From Paraburkholderia adhaesiva (lineage in GTDB: Bacteria; Pseudomonadota; Gammaproteobacteria; Burkholderiales; Burkholderiaceae), in contig NZ_JAJEJQ010000001.1 of the NCBI RefSeq assembly GCF_021390575.1, positions 1,774,501 through 1,838,500 on the forward strand: 64,000 nucleotides of DNA, written 5' to 3'. The position numbers and the translations under genes are program-made. The stretch's first letter is position 1; each line of letters opens with the position of its first letter. Positions 27,726-37,950 of this stretch are shown in pieces. The notes beneath the pieces are model-generated. The model was not told the DNA's origin and made no database searches. It saw nothing but the letters and a program-made list of their open reading frames with translations.

Positions 27726-27765
27726 ATCGCCTTGCGGCGGACACCCCCGTTCACCGCAAGGCGAT
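27726..27765 (+). repeat. Inverted repeat between gcl and hyi
   Basis: Perfect 12-bp arms ATCGCCTTGCGG (27726-27737) and CCGCAAGGCGAT (27754-27765) with a 16-base loop, no T run. It may stabilise or attenuate the gcl transcript inside the operon. Confidence 0.6.
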
Positions 27766-27803
27766 TCAGATTCATCCACTGACCGACCAGCGAGACAAGC
27801 ACC

Positions 27804-28601
27804 ATGCCGAAATTCGCAGCAAACCTCACCATGCTGTTCAACGAAGTTCCGTTCCTCGACCGCTTTGCCGCAGCCGCTGAGGCAGGCTTCGACGCCGTGG
27901 AATTCCTGTTCCCCTATCCGTACAGAGCCAGCGAACTGGCCGAACGGCTTGACGCACACAAGCTCAAGCTCGTGCTGCACAACCTGCCCGCTGGAAACTG
28001 GGAAGCCGGCGAGCGCGGTATCGCCTGCCTGCCCGGACGCAAAGGCGAGTTCCAGGAGGGCGTAGGCCGCGCCATCGAGTACGCGAAAGCGCTCAAGGTG
28101 CCGCAACTGAACTGCCTCGTCGGCATTCCGACGGCCGGCGTGTCGCGCGACGCGGCGCTCGCCAACATCGTCGACAACCTGACGTTCGCTGCGGACGCGC
28201 TCAAACACGAAGGCATCCGCCTGCTCGTGGAGCCGTGCAACTCGTACGACATTCCGGGATTCGCGCTCAACCGTTCGGCCGAAGCGCTCGACGTGATCGC
28301 GAAGACGGGCTCGGACAACGTCTTCCTGCAATACGACATCTATCACATGCAGCGCATGGAAGGCGAACTCGCGGCGACGATCCGCAAGCACTTCGCGAAG
28401 ATCGCGCACATCCAGCTGGCCGATAACCCCGGCCGCAACGAACCGGGTACCGGTGAAATCAACTACCCGTTCCTGTTCGACCTGCTCGATACGCTCGGTT
28501 ACGAAGGTCATATCGGATGCGAATACAAGCCGCGCACGACGACACTCGACGGTCTCGGGTGGCTGCGTGGCGCACGGCAGCGCTCGGCTGCGCTCGCGTA
28601 A
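27804..28601 (+). CDS. hyi: Hydroxypyruvate isomerase
   Basis: TIM-barrel metal-dependent isomerase interconverting hydroxypyruvate and tartronate semialdehyde. It has 265 residues with MPKFAANLTMLFNEVPFLDR at the start, LVEPCNSYDIPGF (metal-binding Glu), QYDIYHMQRMEG, IAHIQLADNPGRNEPGTGEI and GCEYKP. It lies 93 bases after gcl and 72 bases before glxR, completing the glyoxylate-to-glycerate route. Confidence 0.93.
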   Translation: MPKFAANLTMLFNEVPFLDRFAAAAEAGFDAVEFLFPYPYRASELAERLDAHKLKLVLHNLPAGNWEAGERGIACLPGRKGEFQEGVGRAIEYAKALKVPQLNCLVGIPTAGVSRDAALANIVDNLTFAADALKHEGIRLLVEPCNSYDIPGFALNRSAEALDVIAKTGSDNVFLQYDIYHMQRMEGELAATIRKHFAKIAHIQLADNPGRNEPGTGEINYPFLFDLLDTLGYEGHIGCEYKPRTTTLDGLGWLRGARQRSAALA

Positions 28602-28673
28602 GCGCGCCGCGTTCCATTGCGCCTTCAATCGCGCATTTAACCGAATACACAGGACTCAACGGAGAAACGCAAG

Positions 28674-29558
28674 ATGGCAAAGATCGGCTTCATCGGGCTC
28701 GGCATCATGGGCTCGCACATGGCGCGCAACCTCATCAAGGGCGGACACTCGCTCACCGTCAACGGCAAGTATCCGGTGCCGGACGATCTGCGCACGCAGA
28801 CCCAGGTCGTCGCCGATTCGACGGCTGTCGCGCAAGCCGCGGACGTCGTCATCATCATGGTGCCGGACACGCCTGACGTCGCGAACGTCCTGTTCGCCGA
28901 CGATGGCGTCGCAAGCGGACTCTCGACCGGCAAGCTCGTGATCGACATGAGCTCCATCTCCCCGCTCGATACGCAGGAGTTCGCGAAGAAAATCAATGCG
29001 CTCGGCTGTGACTACCTCGACGCACCGGTCTCGGGCGGCGAAGTCGGCGCCCGGGAAGCGACGCTCACGATCATGGTGGGCGGCCCGCAGAAGTCGTTCG
29101 ACATCGCGAAGCCGCTCTTCGAACTGATGGGCAAGAACATCTCGCTCATCGGCGACAACGGCGCGGGTCAGACGTGCAAGGTCGCGAACCAGATCATCGT
29201 CGCGCTCAACATCGAAGCCGTGGCCGAAGCGCTGTTGTTTGCCTCGCGCTCGGGCGCCGATCCTGAGCGCGTGCGCCGTGCGCTGATGGGCGGCTTCGCT
29301 TCGTCGCGCATTCTCGAAGTACACGGCGAGCGTATGACGAAGCGCACGTTCAACCCGGGCTTCCGCATCGAACTGCACCAGAAAGATCTGAATCTCGCAC
29401 TCGATGGCGCGCGCAAGCTCGGTATTTCGCTGCCCCACACGGCGAGCGCGCAGCAGCTCTTCAGCTCGTGCGTCGCGAACGGTGGCAAGGCGTGGGACCA
29501 CTCGGCCATGATCCGGGCGCTGGAAATCATGGCGAACTTCGAGATCGCCAACGCTTGA
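28674..29558 (+). CDS. glxR: Tartronate semialdehyde (2-hydroxy-3-oxopropionate) reductase
   Basis: NAD(P)H-dependent beta-hydroxyacid dehydrogenase forming D-glycerate. It has 294 residues: Rossmann motif GFIGLGIMGSHMARNL, DAPVSGGEVGAREATLTIMV (substrate-binding) and the catalytic lysine in GAGQTCKVANQI. The ATG follows GGAGAAACGCAAG. The glycerate kinase that would complete the path is not in the window. Confidence 0.92.
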   Translation: MAKIGFIGLGIMGSHMARNLIKGGHSLTVNGKYPVPDDLRTQTQVVADSTAVAQAADVVIIMVPDTPDVANVLFADDGVASGLSTGKLVIDMSSISPLDTQEFAKKINALGCDYLDAPVSGGEVGAREATLTIMVGGPQKSFDIAKPLFELMGKNISLIGDNGAGQTCKVANQIIVALNIEAVAEALLFASRSGADPERVRRALMGGFASSRILEVHGERMTKRTFNPGFRIELHQKDLNLALDGARKLGISLPHTASAQQLFSSCVANGGKAWDHSAMIRALEIMANFEIANA

Positions 29559-30111
29559 GACGCTTAGGTGTTGGTTGCCTGAGGCCTCGAATATGAAGTG
29601 GACCGGGCGGCGCGGCGGCGCCTGCCGCTTGTGCGAACTCGCGAACTCGCGAACGTATGAACGCGCGGTGAGGACCGCGCTTCGCCCCCCGCGACGCAAG
29701 CCGTGACACGGCTGTCGCAAACGAATTCCGGCTGGCGCGAAAGAAACGCGACAGCCACTGGTGGGGCGCTCCGCGGCGGCGGCACCGTCGTGGAGCAAAT
29801 CGTGGCCGCTCTGGGCTGAGGGCGGCCTGTGGGGTCCGCAGCGGCGCCCGGTGACGACGTGGAAGCCTTGGTCGGTCAGGCGTCGTCATCGGGTGTCCGC
29901 CTGTCGGATTGCCTTGCACCGGGCCAGCAGCCCGGCTTCACTCGCGCGCATCACACGCCGCGCAACTTTCACACTAATTGAAATTTCGCCGATAGATCGT
30001 TCCGCCCGGTTCGACCTACCATGACCCTTCATCCGTCTGTCATGCAGACGGCGCAAGGTGGTCGTAACACGCGATCAACCAGTCATTTCCAGCCAGTGAG
30101 GATTGCAATCG
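29559..30111. other. Intergenic region, no gene seen
   Basis: 553 bases between glxR and the BON-LysM gene. Short ORFs on both strands lack ribosome sites and domains. A small hairpin CGCGGT-GAGG-ACCGCG occurs near 29670. The last ~150 bases are less GC-rich and probably contain the promoter of the following gene. Confidence 0.5.
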
Positions 30112-30597
30112 ATGGGCATTATCAACTTCATCAAGGAAGCGGGCGAAAAACTCTTCGGCTCGGCGTCGACGTCCGCCGCCGCACAGCCGGCAGCCGACCC
30201 GGCCGCTGAAAACCAGAAAGCCGCCGACGCCATTTCCGCCTATATCGCTTCGCAGGGCCTGCGTGCGGACAATCTAGGCGTGAACTACGACGGCACCACG
30301 CGCACGGTTACGGTGACCGGCACGGTTGCCGATCAGGCGACGAAAGAGAAGATCCTCGTGGCCGCTGGCAATGTTCAGAACGTGGAAAAAGTCGACGACC
30401 AGTTGACGGTGACGAACCCGGCCCCGGCAGCGCAGCACCACACGGTGGTCTCAGGCGACAATCTCTGGAAAATCGCCGAGAAGTATTACGGCAGCGGCGC
30501 GAAAAACGATGTGATCTTCCAGGCGAACACGCCGATGCTCAAGAGCCCGGACAAGATCTACCCGGGTCAGGTTCTCGTGATTCCGCCCCTGCAATAA
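30112..30597 (+). CDS. kbp: BON-LysM protein, Kbp/YgaU type
   Basis: 161 residues, close to E. coli Kbp (YgaU), a potassium-binding stress protein. A short N-terminal segment (MGIINFIKEAGEKLFG) and a linker precede a BON domain (about 40-100, VTGTVADQATKEKILVAAGN) and a C-terminal LysM domain (HTVVSGDNLWKIAEKYYG, ending NKIYPGQV-like DKIYPGQVLVIPPLQ). No signal peptide. The ATG at 30112 is preferred to a TTG three codons upstream because family members begin MG(I/L)xNF; GAGGATTG precedes it. A terminator follows. Confidence 0.9.
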   Translation: MGIINFIKEAGEKLFGSASTSAAAQPAADPAAENQKAADAISAYIASQGLRADNLGVNYDGTTRTVTVTGTVADQATKEKILVAAGNVQNVEKVDDQLTVTNPAPAAQHHTVVSGDNLWKIAEKYYGSGAKNDVIFQANTPMLKSPDKIYPGQVLVIPPLQ

Positions 30598-30614
30598 GCA
30601 AGACGTCGGGCAAC

Positions 30615-30650
30615 GCAAAGCGCCACGCGTAAGCGTGGCGCTTTGCATTT
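30615..30650. terminator. Bidirectional terminator between kbp and asparaginase
   Basis: A 14-bp perfect stem (GCAAAGCGCCACGC and its complement), GTAA loop, then ATTT; an AT-poor tail but a very stable hairpin between convergent genes. Confidence 0.75.
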
Positions 30651-30673
30651 ATGCCCGCAGACAGACGAGCCGG

Positions 30674-31705
30674 TCAGTACGTATCGAACACGCGTTGCAA
30701 TCCGCCGCGCTCGTTGATTCCGCCCGCCAGCGCAAGCGCCAGCAGCACGCGCGCCTTGTAGGGGTTGAGCGTGCCAGCGCAGACGAAGCCGAGCGCGTCG
30801 TCTTTCGCCGCGCCGTTGTGCATCACGTGGCCCGAGCCTACACGCGACGCGCGCACGACGGCCACGCCCCTGGCGGTGGCAGCAGTAAGCGCATCCTGCA
30901 ACGTGGCGTGAATCGAACCATTGCCGGTGCCGGCCACAACGATCCCACGCACGCCCGCCGCGACGAGCGCATCGACGGCAACACGCGAAACGCCCGCATA
31001 ACTCACTACGATCTCGACTGACGGCCACACCACGTCGGCGGTAAACGGCGAATCCACTGTATGCGGACGCAGCGCGCGGCGCTGGAATTCCACGCGAGCG
31101 TCCTGCACCCACCCCAGCGCGCCGATCTCGGGTGACTGGAACGCATCGACCGCATACGTGCTGGTTTTCGTGACGTCGCGCGCGCAGTGAATGCGGTTGT
31201 TGAACGCGACGAGCACACCCTGCCCCGCCGCAGCACCGCTCGCAGCGAGCGTCACCGCGTTCAGCAGATTGAGCGGACCGTCGGCTGAAAGCGCCGTGGC
31301 GGGCCGCATCGCCGCGGTAATCACGACAGGCTTCGTGCTCTTCACCGCGAGGTGCAGCAGATACGCCGTTTCTTCGAGCGTGTCGGTCCCGTGCGTGATG
31401 ACGACGCCGTCGATGTCATCGCTCGCCAGCAACGCATTCACGCGTCGTGCGAGCGTCGTCCACAGCGCGAGCGGCATGTCCTTGCTGTCTATGCTCGCGA
31501 CCTGTTCGGCCTCGATCTGCGCGATGGCATCCAGACCAGGCACGGCCGCGAGTAACTGCGCGACACCGATCACACCGGCCTGGTAGCCGGCCGTATTCGT
31601 TGCGTCGGGCGCGGCGCCTGCGATGGTGCCGCCAGTGGCGAGCAAAGCGATGCGTGGCAGCGGCTTCGCCGTCGCAGAAGAGGAAGTGGAAACGGGTGTG
31701 TTCAT
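30674..31705 (-). CDS. L-asparaginase
   Basis: Hydrolyses asparagine to aspartate and ammonia. It has 343 residues with both threonine motifs of bacterial asparaginases: LLATGGTIAGAA (about 20-31) and VVITHGTDTLEETAYLL (about 100-116), plus AAMRPATALSADGPLNL. The sequence resembles the type II (AnsB) class but no signal peptide is present from the ATG at 31705, so a cytoplasmic location is likely. The frame is open 24 codons further upstream, with no better start. It is followed at its 3' end by the shared terminator. Confidence 0.9.
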   Translation of the reverse strand: MNTPVSTSSSATAKPLPRIALLATGGTIAGAAPDATNTAGYQAGVIGVAQLLAAVPGLDAIAQIEAEQVASIDSKDMPLALWTTLARRVNALLASDDIDGVVITHGTDTLEETAYLLHLAVKSTKPVVITAAMRPATALSADGPLNLLNAVTLAASGAAAGQGVLVAFNNRIHCARDVTKTSTYAVDAFQSPEIGALGWVQDARVEFQRRALRPHTVDSPFTADVVWPSVEIVVSYAGVSRVAVDALVAAGVRGIVVAGTGNGSIHATLQDALTAATARGVAVVRASRVGSGHVMHNGAAKDDALGFVCAGTLNPYKARVLLALALAGGINERGGLQRVFDTY

Positions 31706-31789
31706 GGCGGCGATTTTAAGCGATCCACCGCCGCGCGCCACCTGGCCCAACGGCCAACCGCGCATGCGTGCGGCCACCTCCCCAGATCC

Positions 31790-32716
31790 TCAAGCCGTCT
31801 CGCGCAACTGCCCCGCGATCTGCTGCTCAGTCAACTGCGGCGCGAACATCTCGATCAGCCGGTACGCGTACTGGCGCAGGAACGCGCCCTTGCGCAGGCC
31901 GATGCGCGTCGTGCTCGCCTCGAACAGATTCTGCGTATCGAGCGCCACGAGTCCGGTATCACGCTCCGGATCAAAGGCCATCGCCGCCACCACGCCGACG
32001 CCCATGCCGAGTTCGACATAGGTCTTGATGACGTCCGCGTCGATCGCCGTCAGCACGACATCGGGCACCGCACCCGCCTTCGCGAACGCCTGGTCGATAT
32101 GCGAGCGGCCCGTGAAATCCTGGTCATAGGTAATGACCGGATACTCGGCGACTTCTTCGAGCGTGAGGTTCTTGCGTCCCACGAGCGGATGCGCCTTCGG
32201 CACGACCACGACGTGATGCCACGAATAGCACGGGAACGTCACGATGTCCGGAAAGCGGTCGAGCGCCTCGGTCGAGATGCCGATATCGGCCTCGCCGTTG
32301 ATGATCGACTGCGCGATCTGCTGCGGACTGCCCTGACGCATGGCGAGACGCACGTTAGGGAACACCTGCCGGAACTCATGCACGACCTTGGGCAGCGCGT
32401 AGCGCGCCTGCGTGTGGGTCGTCGCGACGACGAGGTGGCCGCTGTCCTCTTCTGCGAACTGGCGCGCAACGCGCCGCAGGTTCTCGGCGTCGAGCAGCAT
32501 GCGCTCGATGAGCTGATGGACTGCCTTGCCCGGCTCGGTGAGACCCGTGAGGCGCTTGCCACGGCGGATGAAAATATCGACGCCGAGTTCGTCCTCCAGA
32601 TCCTTGATCTGCTTCGAGACACCTGACTGCGACGTGTAAAGCACGTTCGCCACTTCGGTCAGGTTCATGTTCTGGCGAACGGCTTCGCGCACGAAGCGCA
32701 ACTGCTGGAAATTCAT
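31790..32716 (-). CDS. cysB: CysB-type LysR regulator of sulfur assimilation
   Basis: 308 residues starting MNFQQLRFVREAVRQNMNLT, with a winged helix (VLYTSQSGVSKQIKDLEDEL) and the CysB effector-domain motif TTHTQARYALP at about 100. CysB/Cbl proteins activate sulfate uptake genes with N-acetylserine as inducer. It lies 66 bases downstream of cysA, so it may be part of the same operon and control it. A Cbl/SsuR-type paralogue cannot be excluded from sequence alone. Confidence 0.88.
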   Translation of the reverse strand: MNFQQLRFVREAVRQNMNLTEVANVLYTSQSGVSKQIKDLEDELGVDIFIRRGKRLTGLTEPGKAVHQLIERMLLDAENLRRVARQFAEEDSGHLVVATTHTQARYALPKVVHEFRQVFPNVRLAMRQGSPQQIAQSIINGEADIGISTEALDRFPDIVTFPCYSWHHVVVVPKAHPLVGRKNLTLEEVAEYPVITYDQDFTGRSHIDQAFAKAGAVPDVVLTAIDADVIKTYVELGMGVGVVAAMAFDPERDTGLVALDTQNLFEASTTRIGLRKGAFLRQYAYRLIEMFAPQLTEQQIAGQLRETA

Positions 32717-32782
32717 GTTCTTCTCTCCGGCACTGCCAATGGATTCCGATTCAATACGCGGGACTGCGCGCGCGACTGCAGA

Positions 32783-33844
32783 TCACTGCGCGGGAAACAC
32801 GCGCAATCCGCGCGGTACGGCGGTTACACTCTCGCCGACCGAGAGGCTCAGCGCACGCCACGTCTCGCGGTCGAATTCGGCTTCGAGCGCGCCGCCGCCC
32901 GCGCGGTTTTCCAGCTCGACGCGCACGGAACCGCCGAGCGTCACCACGCGGCGCACATCGACGACGATGCCATCGCGATCCGCGGTCTGCTGCGGATACA
33001 GGGCGATGTCGTGCGGCCGCACATACGCGAGCGCCGGGCCTTCGAAACCTGCCTCGACGGCGATGGGCTGCGCCGCGCCATCGGCGACGAAGCCTTGCGC
33101 GTTCACGCGGCCGCGCAGGCGGTTCGCAGCGCCGAGGAATTCGTAAACGAACGCCGTCTGAGGATGATCGTAGACGTCCTGCGGGTGGCCCACCTGCTCG
33201 ACGTGCCCGTGATTGAGCACGACGATGCGGTCGGCAACCTCGAGCGCTTCCTCCTGATCGTGCGTGACGAAGATCGTCGAAATGTGCAGGTCGTCGTGCA
33301 ACCGGCGCAGCCAGCTGCGCAATTCCTTTCGCACCTTCGCATCGAGCGCGCCGAACGGCTCGTCGAGCAGGAGCACCTTGGGCTCGACCGCGAGCGCCCG
33401 TGCGAGGGCGATACGCTGGCGCTGTCCGCCCGAGAGTTCGGACGGATAGCGCTGCGCGAGCCAGTCGAGCTGAACGAGCTTGAGGAGTTCATGCACCTTC
33501 TTGCGGATCACCGACTCGGATGGCCGCTCGTTGCGCGGCTTGACGCGCAGCCCGAACGCAACGTTCTCGAACACCGTCATATGACGGAACAACGCGTAAT
33601 GCTGGAATACGAAGCCCACCTGGCGCTCGAGCGCGCCCACGGTGCCCACGTCCTCGCCCTGCAGCACGACCTGGCCCGCGTCTGCGTATTCGAGGCCCGC
33701 GATCACGCGCAGCAGCGTGGTCTTGCCACAGCCGGACGGCCCGAGCAGCGCGACGAGTTCACCCGGCGGAAAATCGAGCGAGACGTTGTCGAGCGCGGTG
33801 AAGTCGCCGAAACGCTTTTGCAGATTGCGAACAGTGATGCCCAT
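32783..33844 (-). CDS. cysA: Sulfate/thiosulfate ABC transporter, ATP-binding protein
   Basis: 353 residues. The ABC ATPase domain has Walker [14 protein letters not shown] (about 36-48), signature [15 protein letters not shown] and Walker [13 protein letters not shown], followed by a C-terminal TOBE-like regulatory region containing [11 protein letters not shown]. It energises the CysTW permease. The gap to cysW (126 bases) contains two degenerate copies of a palindromic repeat also found near 53.4 kb. Confidence 0.95.
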   Translation of the reverse strand: MGITVRNLQKRFGDFTALDNVSLDFPPGELVALLGPSGCGKTTLLRVIAGLEYADAGQVVLQGEDVGTVGALERQVGFVFQHYALFRHMTVFENVAFGLRVKPRNERPSESVIRKKVHELLKLVQLDWLAQRYPSELSGGQRQRIALARALAVEPKVLLLDEPFGALDAKVRKELRSWLRRLHDDLHISTIFVTHDQEEALEVADRIVVLNHGHVEQVGHPQDVYDHPQTAFVYEFLGAANRLRGRVNAQGFVADGAAQPIAVEAGFEGPALAYVRPHDIALYPQQTADRDGIVVDVRRVVTLGGSVRVELENRAGGGALEAEFDRETWRALSLSVGESVTAVPRGLRVFPAQ

Positions 33845-33863
33845 GATTTACAGCTCTCCTTGT

Positions 33864-33963
33864 GTCGACGGAAGTTGGCGCTTCAGCACCTGCTCCCGTC
33901 ACATGCCTAAGGCACGTCGGCCAGAGTCGGCGCTCTAGCGCCTTACCCGCGGCCCCATGCAAG
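33864..33963. repeat. Two degenerate copies of the GTCGAC/GTCGGC palindromic repeat
   Basis: Copies at about 33864-33907 (begins GTCGACGGAAGTTGGCGCTT) and 33916-33963 (begins GTCGGCCAGAGTCGGCGCTC, ends GGCCCCATGCAAG). They share layout and sequence with the array at 53295-53540: a GTCGRC start, imperfect palindrome around GCGCTTCAGCGC, then CCCATGC. They fill most of the cysW-cysA gap. Confidence 0.7.
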
Positions 33964-33970
33964 ATGACTT

Positions 33971-34957
33971 CTATTGCGCGTGCCGGGCAATACCCGGTCG
34001 CGAACCGTGTGGTGCACCGTGCTGCGTATCGGCAACAATCGCCTGCGCAGCCGACTGCGCGCGCGGCGGCCCCGCATACGCCGGCACCGCACCGGTATCT
34101 GCGCGTTCGGTCGAAAGATGACGCTCGGCGAGCAGCTTGAGCCCAAGCGTCACGAGCGCGAGCAGCGCCAGCAGCGACGCCACGGCGAAGGCCGCCGCGA
34201 AGTTGTATTCGTTGTAGAGAATCTCGACGTGCAGCGGCATCGTGTTGGTCTGACCGCGGATATGCCCCGACACCACCGACACCGCGCCAAATTCGCCCAT
34301 CGCGCGCGCATTGCAGAGAATCACGCCGTAGAGCAGTCCCCAGCGGATGTTGGGCAGCGTGACACGGCGGAACATCTGCCAGCCGGACGCGCCCAGCACG
34401 TGCGCGGCTTCTTCCTCGTCGTTGCCCTGGGACTGCATCAGCGGGATCAGCTCGCGCGCGACGAACGGGAACGTGACGAAGATCGTCGCGAGCACGATGC
34501 CGGGCACGGCGAAGACGATCTGCACGTCGTGGTCCTGCAACCACGGACCGAGCCAGCCCTGCGCGCCGAACAAGAGCACGTAGATGAGACCCGAGATCAC
34601 AGGCGAGACCGAGAACGGCAGGTCGATCAACGTCGTGAGCAGCGCCTTGCCGCGGAACTCGAACTTCGCGATCGCCCACGACGCCGCGAGGCCGAACACG
34701 AGATTCAGCGGCACGGCGATCGCAGCGGTGATGAGCGTGAGCTTGATCGCAGAAAGCGCATCGGGGTCAGTCAGCGACGTGAAGTAGAAGCCGATCCCCT
34801 TCGACAGCGCCTGCCAGAACACCGCGACGAGCGGCACCACGAGAAAGAGCGCGAGAAAAACGAGCGCGATGCCGGTGAGGACCCATCGCACCCAGGGCGA
34901 TTCGATCACCGGATCGGGGCCTTGCGGCGCGCGCGGCTGTCGTGCGGACGTGCTCAT
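33971..34957 (-). CDS. cysW: Sulfate ABC transporter permease CysW
   Basis: 328 residues with six predicted membrane helices and the permease EAA loop [20 protein letters not shown] (about 190-210). The last ~45 residues form an Ala/Pro/His-rich hydrophilic tail. The ATG overlaps the cysT stop (ATGA), giving coupled translation. It partners with CysT and CysA. Confidence 0.94.
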   Translation of the reverse strand: MSTSARQPRAPQGPDPVIESPWVRWVLTGIALVFLALFLVVPLVAVFWQALSKGIGFYFTSLTDPDALSAIKLTLITAAIAVPLNLVFGLAASWAIAKFEFRGKALLTTLIDLPFSVSPVISGLIYVLLFGAQGWLGPWLQDHDVQIVFAVPGIVLATIFVTFPFVARELIPLMQSQGNDEEEAAHVLGASGWQMFRRVTLPNIRWGLLYGVILCNARAMGEFGAVSVVSGHIRGQTNTMPLHVEILYNEYNFAAAFAVASLLALLALVTLGLKLLAERHLSTERADTGAVPAYAGPPRAQSAAQAIVADTQHGAPHGSRPGIARHAQ

Positions 34958-35856
34958 TGCGCACCTCCCGCAACGGCGCCGAGCGCGGCGTCACCGCTGC
35001 TGGGCGTGGACGACGACGAGCCGCGGCTCGTGCGCCGCTGCAGATACCACTGCAACGAATTGATGATGAGCAGCATGACAAACGAGGCACACAGCATCAC
35101 GACTGCGAGCGCCGTCGCACCCGCATAGTCGTACTGCTCAAGCTTGGTGATGATGAGGAGCGAGGTGATCTCGGACTTCATCGGCACATTGCCCGCGATG
35201 AAGATCACCGAGCCGTACTCGCCAAGCGCACGCGCGAAGGCAAGCGCGAAGCCCGTCAGCAACGCGGGCAGCACGGCGGGAAGCACGACGCGGCGGAACG
35301 TGAGCCAGCGCGACGCACCGAGACACGCAGCGGCCTCTTCCTGCTCGCGCTCGAAATCTTCGAGCACGGGCTGCACCGTGCGCACGACGAACGGCAAGCC
35401 GATGAAAGTAAGCGCGACGAGCACGCCCAGCGGCGTGAACGCGACCTTGATGCCAAGCGGCTGGAGAAACTGGCCGAGCCAGCCGTTGCCCGCGTAGACA
35501 GCCGCGAGCGAGATGCCGGCGACCGAAGTCGGCAGCGCGAACGGCAGATCGACAATCGCATCGACGACGCGCTTGAACGGGAACGGATAGCGCACGAGCA
35601 CCCAGGCGAGCAGGAAGCCAAACACCGCGTTGATCAGCGCGCCGCCGAGCGCGGCAGAAAACGTGAGGCGGTACGACGCGAGCACGCGCGGCGATGCCAC
35701 GGCGCGCACGAACTGGTCCCAATCGAGGGTAGCGGTCTTGAGGAAGGTGGCCGCGAGCGGAATCAGCACCACGAGGCTCAGATAAGCCAGCGTGATGCCG
35801 AGCGTCAGGCCGAAGCCCGGCAACGCACTCGGCTTGTGAAATCGAAACGTCGTCAT
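34954..35856 (-). CDS. cysT: Sulfate ABC transporter permease CysT (CysU)
   Basis: 300 residues, six helices, with the EAA loop [20 protein letters not shown] (about 185-205). The ATG at 35856 gives [16 protein letters not shown] before the first helix; 14 further codons upstream are open but match nothing. It is 87 bases after sbp in the operon sbp-cysT-cysW-cysA-cysB. Confidence 0.94.
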   Translation of the reverse strand: MTTFRFHKPSALPGFGLTLGITLAYLSLVVLIPLAATFLKTATLDWDQFVRAVASPRVLASYRLTFSAALGGALINAVFGFLLAWVLVRYPFPFKRVVDAIVDLPFALPTSVAGISLAAVYAGNGWLGQFLQPLGIKVAFTPLGVLVALTFIGLPFVVRTVQPVLEDFEREQEEAAACLGASRWLTFRRVVLPAVLPALLTGFALAFARALGEYGSVIFIAGNVPMKSEITSLLIITKLEQYDYAGATALAVVMLCASFVMLLIINSLQWYLQRRTSRGSSSSTPSSGDAALGAVAGGAQ

Positions 35857-35943
35857 GCTTGTTGCTCTTTCAATAAACTCAGGCGCACCATGCGCCAAAA
35901 AGCGCGTCCTTTCGGGCGCGCCTTGCGTGATTGCCGCTTTGCG

Positions 35944-36978
35944 TCACTGCGGCTGGTAGATCGAATCGAACACTCCCCCGTCCGCGAAATGTGTCTTCTG
36001 TGCGTTCGCCCAGCCGCCGAACGTGTCGTCGACCGTGTAGAGCTTCAGCTTCGGAAACTTCGCCGTGAGCGCCGCCGGGACCTTGTCCGAACGCGGACGG
36101 TAGAAGTTCTTCGCGGCAATCTCCTGACCTTCCTGCGTGTAAAGGAACTGCAGGTAGGCCTCCGACACTTTGCGCGTACCGCGCTTGTCCACCACCTTGT
36201 CGACCACCGCGACAGGCGGCTCGGCGAGAATGCTCACCGACGGCACCACGATCTCGAACTTATCCGGCCCAAACTCCTTGACCGAGAGGAACGCTTCGTT
36301 TTCCCAGGCGATCAGCACATCACCGATGTCGCGCTGCACGAAACTCGTCGTCGCGCCACGGGCGCCCGAGTCCAGCACGCCAGCGTTCTTGTAGAGCTTC
36401 GAGACGAATTCCTTCGCCTTCTGGTCGTTGCCGCCCGGCCGGTGCTCCGCGTACGCCCACGCTGCGAGGTAGTTCCAGCGTGCGCCGCCGGAAGTCTTCG
36501 GATTCGGCGTGACGATCGAGACACCCGGCTTCACGAGGTCGTCCCAATCCTTGATGTGCTTCGGATTGCCCTTGCGCACGAGAAACACGATCGTCGAGGT
36601 GTAAGGCGACGCGTTGTCGGGCAAGCGCTTTTGCCAGTCCGCATTCACGATGCCCTTGTTCGCGAGCGCGTCGATGTCCCAGGCGAGCGCGAGCGTCACG
36701 ACGTCGGCCTGCAGTCCGTCGAGCACCGAGCGCGCCTGCGCACCCGAGCCACCATGCGATTGCTTGATCGTGAGCGTCTCGCCCGTTTTCGCCTTCCAGT
36801 CTTTGGTGAATGCCGTGTTGATGTCCTGATACAGCTCGCGCGTCGGGTCGTAGGAAACGTTGAGCAGCGACGTGTCCGCGTGCGCCGCGACCATGCCGAA
36901 AAGCGGCACCGCTCCGATGACAAGTCTCGTCGCCAGCGTTTTCAACCAGCCTGCCTTCCCCGTGTTCTGACTGCCCAT
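35944..36978 (-). CDS. sbp: Periplasmic sulfate-binding protein
   Basis: 344 residues from the ATG at 36978, with a Sec signal ending near VAAHADT. The mature part starts [20 protein letters not shown], as in Sbp/CysP, with [20 protein letters not shown] and [18 protein letters not shown] in the ligand site. An upstream in-frame ATG (37008) would add ten polar residues; both have purine-rich ribosome sites, and GGAGAAGGGCGG before 36978 is the better. It is the first gene of the sulfate uptake operon. Confidence 0.94.
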   Translation of the reverse strand: MGSQNTGKAGWLKTLATRLVIGAVPLFGMVAAHADTSLLNVSYDPTRELYQDINTAFTKDWKAKTGETLTIKQSHGGSGAQARSVLDGLQADVVTLALAWDIDALANKGIVNADWQKRLPDNASPYTSTIVFLVRKGNPKHIKDWDDLVKPGVSIVTPNPKTSGGARWNYLAAWAYAEHRPGGNDQKAKEFVSKLYKNAGVLDSGARGATTSFVQRDIGDVLIAWENEAFLSVKEFGPDKFEIVVPSVSILAEPPVAVVDKVVDKRGTRKVSEAYLQFLYTQEGQEIAAKNFYRPRSDKVPAALTAKFPKLKLYTVDDTFGGWANAQKTHFADGGVFDSIYQPQ

Positions 36979-37014
36979 CCGCCCTTCTCCGTGTTGTGTT
37001 GACAGCATGCGACC

Positions 37015-37090
37015 CTCGATGAAAGGCAGTCTAACGATCGTTTTTAATCATTAAAAATAATGTTTCTTCATTTTTTAATACCCAAAAGTG
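37015..37090 (-). promoter_or_regulatory. AT-rich promoter region of the sbp-cys operon
   Basis: A sharply AT-rich patch in otherwise GC-rich DNA (runs such as ATCATTAAAAATAATG and CATTTTTTAATA) immediately upstream of sbp. CysB-type activators bind such AT-rich regions, so this is the likely CysB site and promoter. No single -35/-10 pair is assigned. Confidence 0.6.
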
Positions 37091-37229
37091 GTAAAGACCG
37101 CCGTTGGGGCGGCGCGCGGGCGATTTTTCCCGTGGTTTCGCCCCTATGCGCCCGGATGGAGGCCTCAAATCGGCGCAATCGCAACATCAGGATGGAGAAC
37201 TTCAAGTAACACTTGAAAAGCGCCGAATA

Positions 37230-37245
37230 CTGTATAAAAATACAG
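37230..37245. promoter_or_regulatory. LexA operator (SOS box) 1
   Basis: CTGTATAAAAATACAG: CTGT-N8-ACAG within TACTGTATAAAAATACAGTC, close to the ideal SOS box. 28 bases before the lexA ATG. Confidence 0.93.
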
Positions 37246-37249
37246 TCAC

Positions 37250-37265
37250 CTGTCTATCCATACAG
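37250..37265. promoter_or_regulatory. LexA operator (SOS box) 2
   Basis: CTGTCTATCCATACAG, again CTGT-N8-ACAG, 20 bp from the first box centre to centre, so both lie on the same helical face. It ends seven bases before the lexA start, covering the ribosome-site region. Confidence 0.9.
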
Positions 37266-37272
37266 TGGCGCC

Positions 37273-37923
37273 ATGACAAAACTCACCGCACGACAGCAGC
37301 AGGTTTTCGATCTGATCCGGCGCGCGATCGAGCGCACGGGTTTCCCGCCCACGCGCGCCGAGATCGCGGCCGAACTCGGCTTCAGTTCCGCGAATTCGGC
37401 GGAGGAGCATCTGCGCGCGCTGGCGCGCAAAGGCGTGATCGAACTGGCTGCGGGCGCGTCGCGCGGCATCCGTCTGATGCCCGGCCCGGATGACCTCCCG
37501 CACCAGTTCACGCTGCCGCACGCGAGCATCATGCAGCTTTCGCTGCCGCTCATCGGGCGGGTGGCGGCGGGTAGCCCGATCCTCGCGCAGGAACATATCT
37601 CGCAGCACTACGCGTGTGACCCCGCGCTCTTTTCGAGCAAGCCCGACTACCTGCTGAAGGTGCGCGGACTCTCGATGCGCGACGCGGGCATTCTGGACGG
37701 CGACCTGCTCGCGGTGCAGAAAAAGAGCGAGGCAAAGGACGGCCAGATCATCGTGGCGCGTCTGGGCGACGACGTCACGGTAAAACGCCTGAAGCGCCGT
37801 CCCAACGGCCTCGAACTGATTGCCGAGAACCCCGATTACGACAACATCTTTGTCGAAGCGGGCAGCGCGGAATTTGCGCTCGAAGGCATCGCTGTCGGCC
37901 TGATCCGGCCCACCGAATTCTGA
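37273..37923 (+). CDS. lexA: SOS-response repressor LexA
   Basis: 216 residues. The N-terminal winged helix is [20 protein letters not shown] with the recognition helix [18 protein letters not shown]. The autocleavage site is Ala99-Gly100 in GRVAAGSP, and the catalytic dyad is Ser134 (GLSMRDAGI) and Lys171 (VTVKRL). The ATG at 37273 lies just after two SOS boxes, so the gene represses itself. A frame open 20 codons upstream runs through the operators and is not the start. Confidence 0.97.
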   Translation: MTKLTARQQQVFDLIRRAIERTGFPPTRAEIAAELGFSSANSAEEHLRALARKGVIELAAGASRGIRLMPGPDDLPHQFTLPHASIMQLSLPLIGRVAAGSPILAQEHISQHYACDPALFSSKPDYLLKVRGLSMRDAGILDGDLLAVQKKSEAKDGQIIVARLGDDVTVKRLKRRPNGLELIAENPDYDNIFVEAGSAEFALEGIAVGLIRPTEF

Positions 37924-37950
37924 TCATCTGAACGCTGCCTGGAGGGAGTC

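Noticed and set aside
26646..28628. 660-codon minus-strand ORF opposite gcl and hyi
   Set aside because: It lies wholly antisense to two well-identified genes, is rich in Arg/Val/His as expected from a GC-rich shadow frame, and has no motif.
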